Shown here piece by piece: positions 6,409 through 6,410 of a stretch of DNA of 6,410 nucleotides; within the stretch, counting starts at the first letter, position 1; each line of letters opens with the position of its first letter. Origin of the DNA: Eubacteriales bacterium (GTDB lineage Bacteria; Bacillota; Clostridia; Oscillospirales; Oscillospiraceae); NCBI GenBank assembly GCA_030528965.1, contig JAUMXS010000071.1:1-6410 (forward strand), given 5' to 3'. The position numbers were made by a program, and so were the translations under genes. The notes under the pieces were generated by a model. That model ran no database searches. It saw nothing but the letters and a program-made list of their open reading frames with translations, and was not told the origin of the DNA.

Positions 6409-6410
6409 GG

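Overview
The window suggests a Gram-positive anaerobe of the Firmicutes (Clostridia-like, perhaps a gut Oscillospiraceae or Lachnospiraceae relative). The grounds are strong AGGAGG-type ribosome binding sites, a GTG start, two lipoproteins with Pro/Ser/Thr-rich spacers after the lipid-modified cysteine, WG repeats, and an AlbA_2/HATPase protein of the type common in Clostridia. The base composition is moderately GC-rich. No tRNA, rRNA, CRISPR array, transposase or phage gene is visible, so the taxonomic call is an inference from style.

Layout. The left half (bases 3-3482) is a tightly packed plus-strand run of three genes. These are the C-terminal part of an MBOAT (AlgI-type) membrane O-acyltransferase, an AlgX/AlgJ/DHHW-type membrane-anchored SGNH-like acetyltransferase partner with an intact Asp-His...Ser set and an unusual acidic Pro/Glu spacer, and an AlbA_2 + GHKL-ATPase + winged-helix protein. 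The run ends at a strong hairpin terminator (3500-3531). The right half (3568-6408) is transcribed from the minus strand and converges on the same terminator. Read in its own direction it holds the tail of an unrecognised protein, a 133-base gap with a likely promoter and a leader hairpin, a PstS-like solute-binding lipoprotein, and a WG-repeat lipoprotein whose ATG overlaps the PstS-like stop codon.

How the genes fit together. The MBOAT/DHHW pair is a recognised module for O-acetylation of an extracytoplasmic polysaccharide: the MBOAT passes an acyl group across the membrane and the anchored partner transfers it to the glycan. Why the AlbA_2/ATPase gene follows 27 bases behind is not clear; it may be a regulator or simply a neighbour. 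The two lipoproteins are translationally coupled and so are probably made together on the cell surface. The PstS-like protein has no permease or ATPase genes in view, so a role as a stand-alone binding or sensing protein is as likely as phosphate import.

Most of the window is readable as known families. The points worth a second look are the coupled PstS-like/WG-repeat lipoprotein pair, the acidic insertion in the DHHW protein, the ATPase gene attached to an acetylation operon, and the leader hairpin. I found no clear evidence of a wholly new system.
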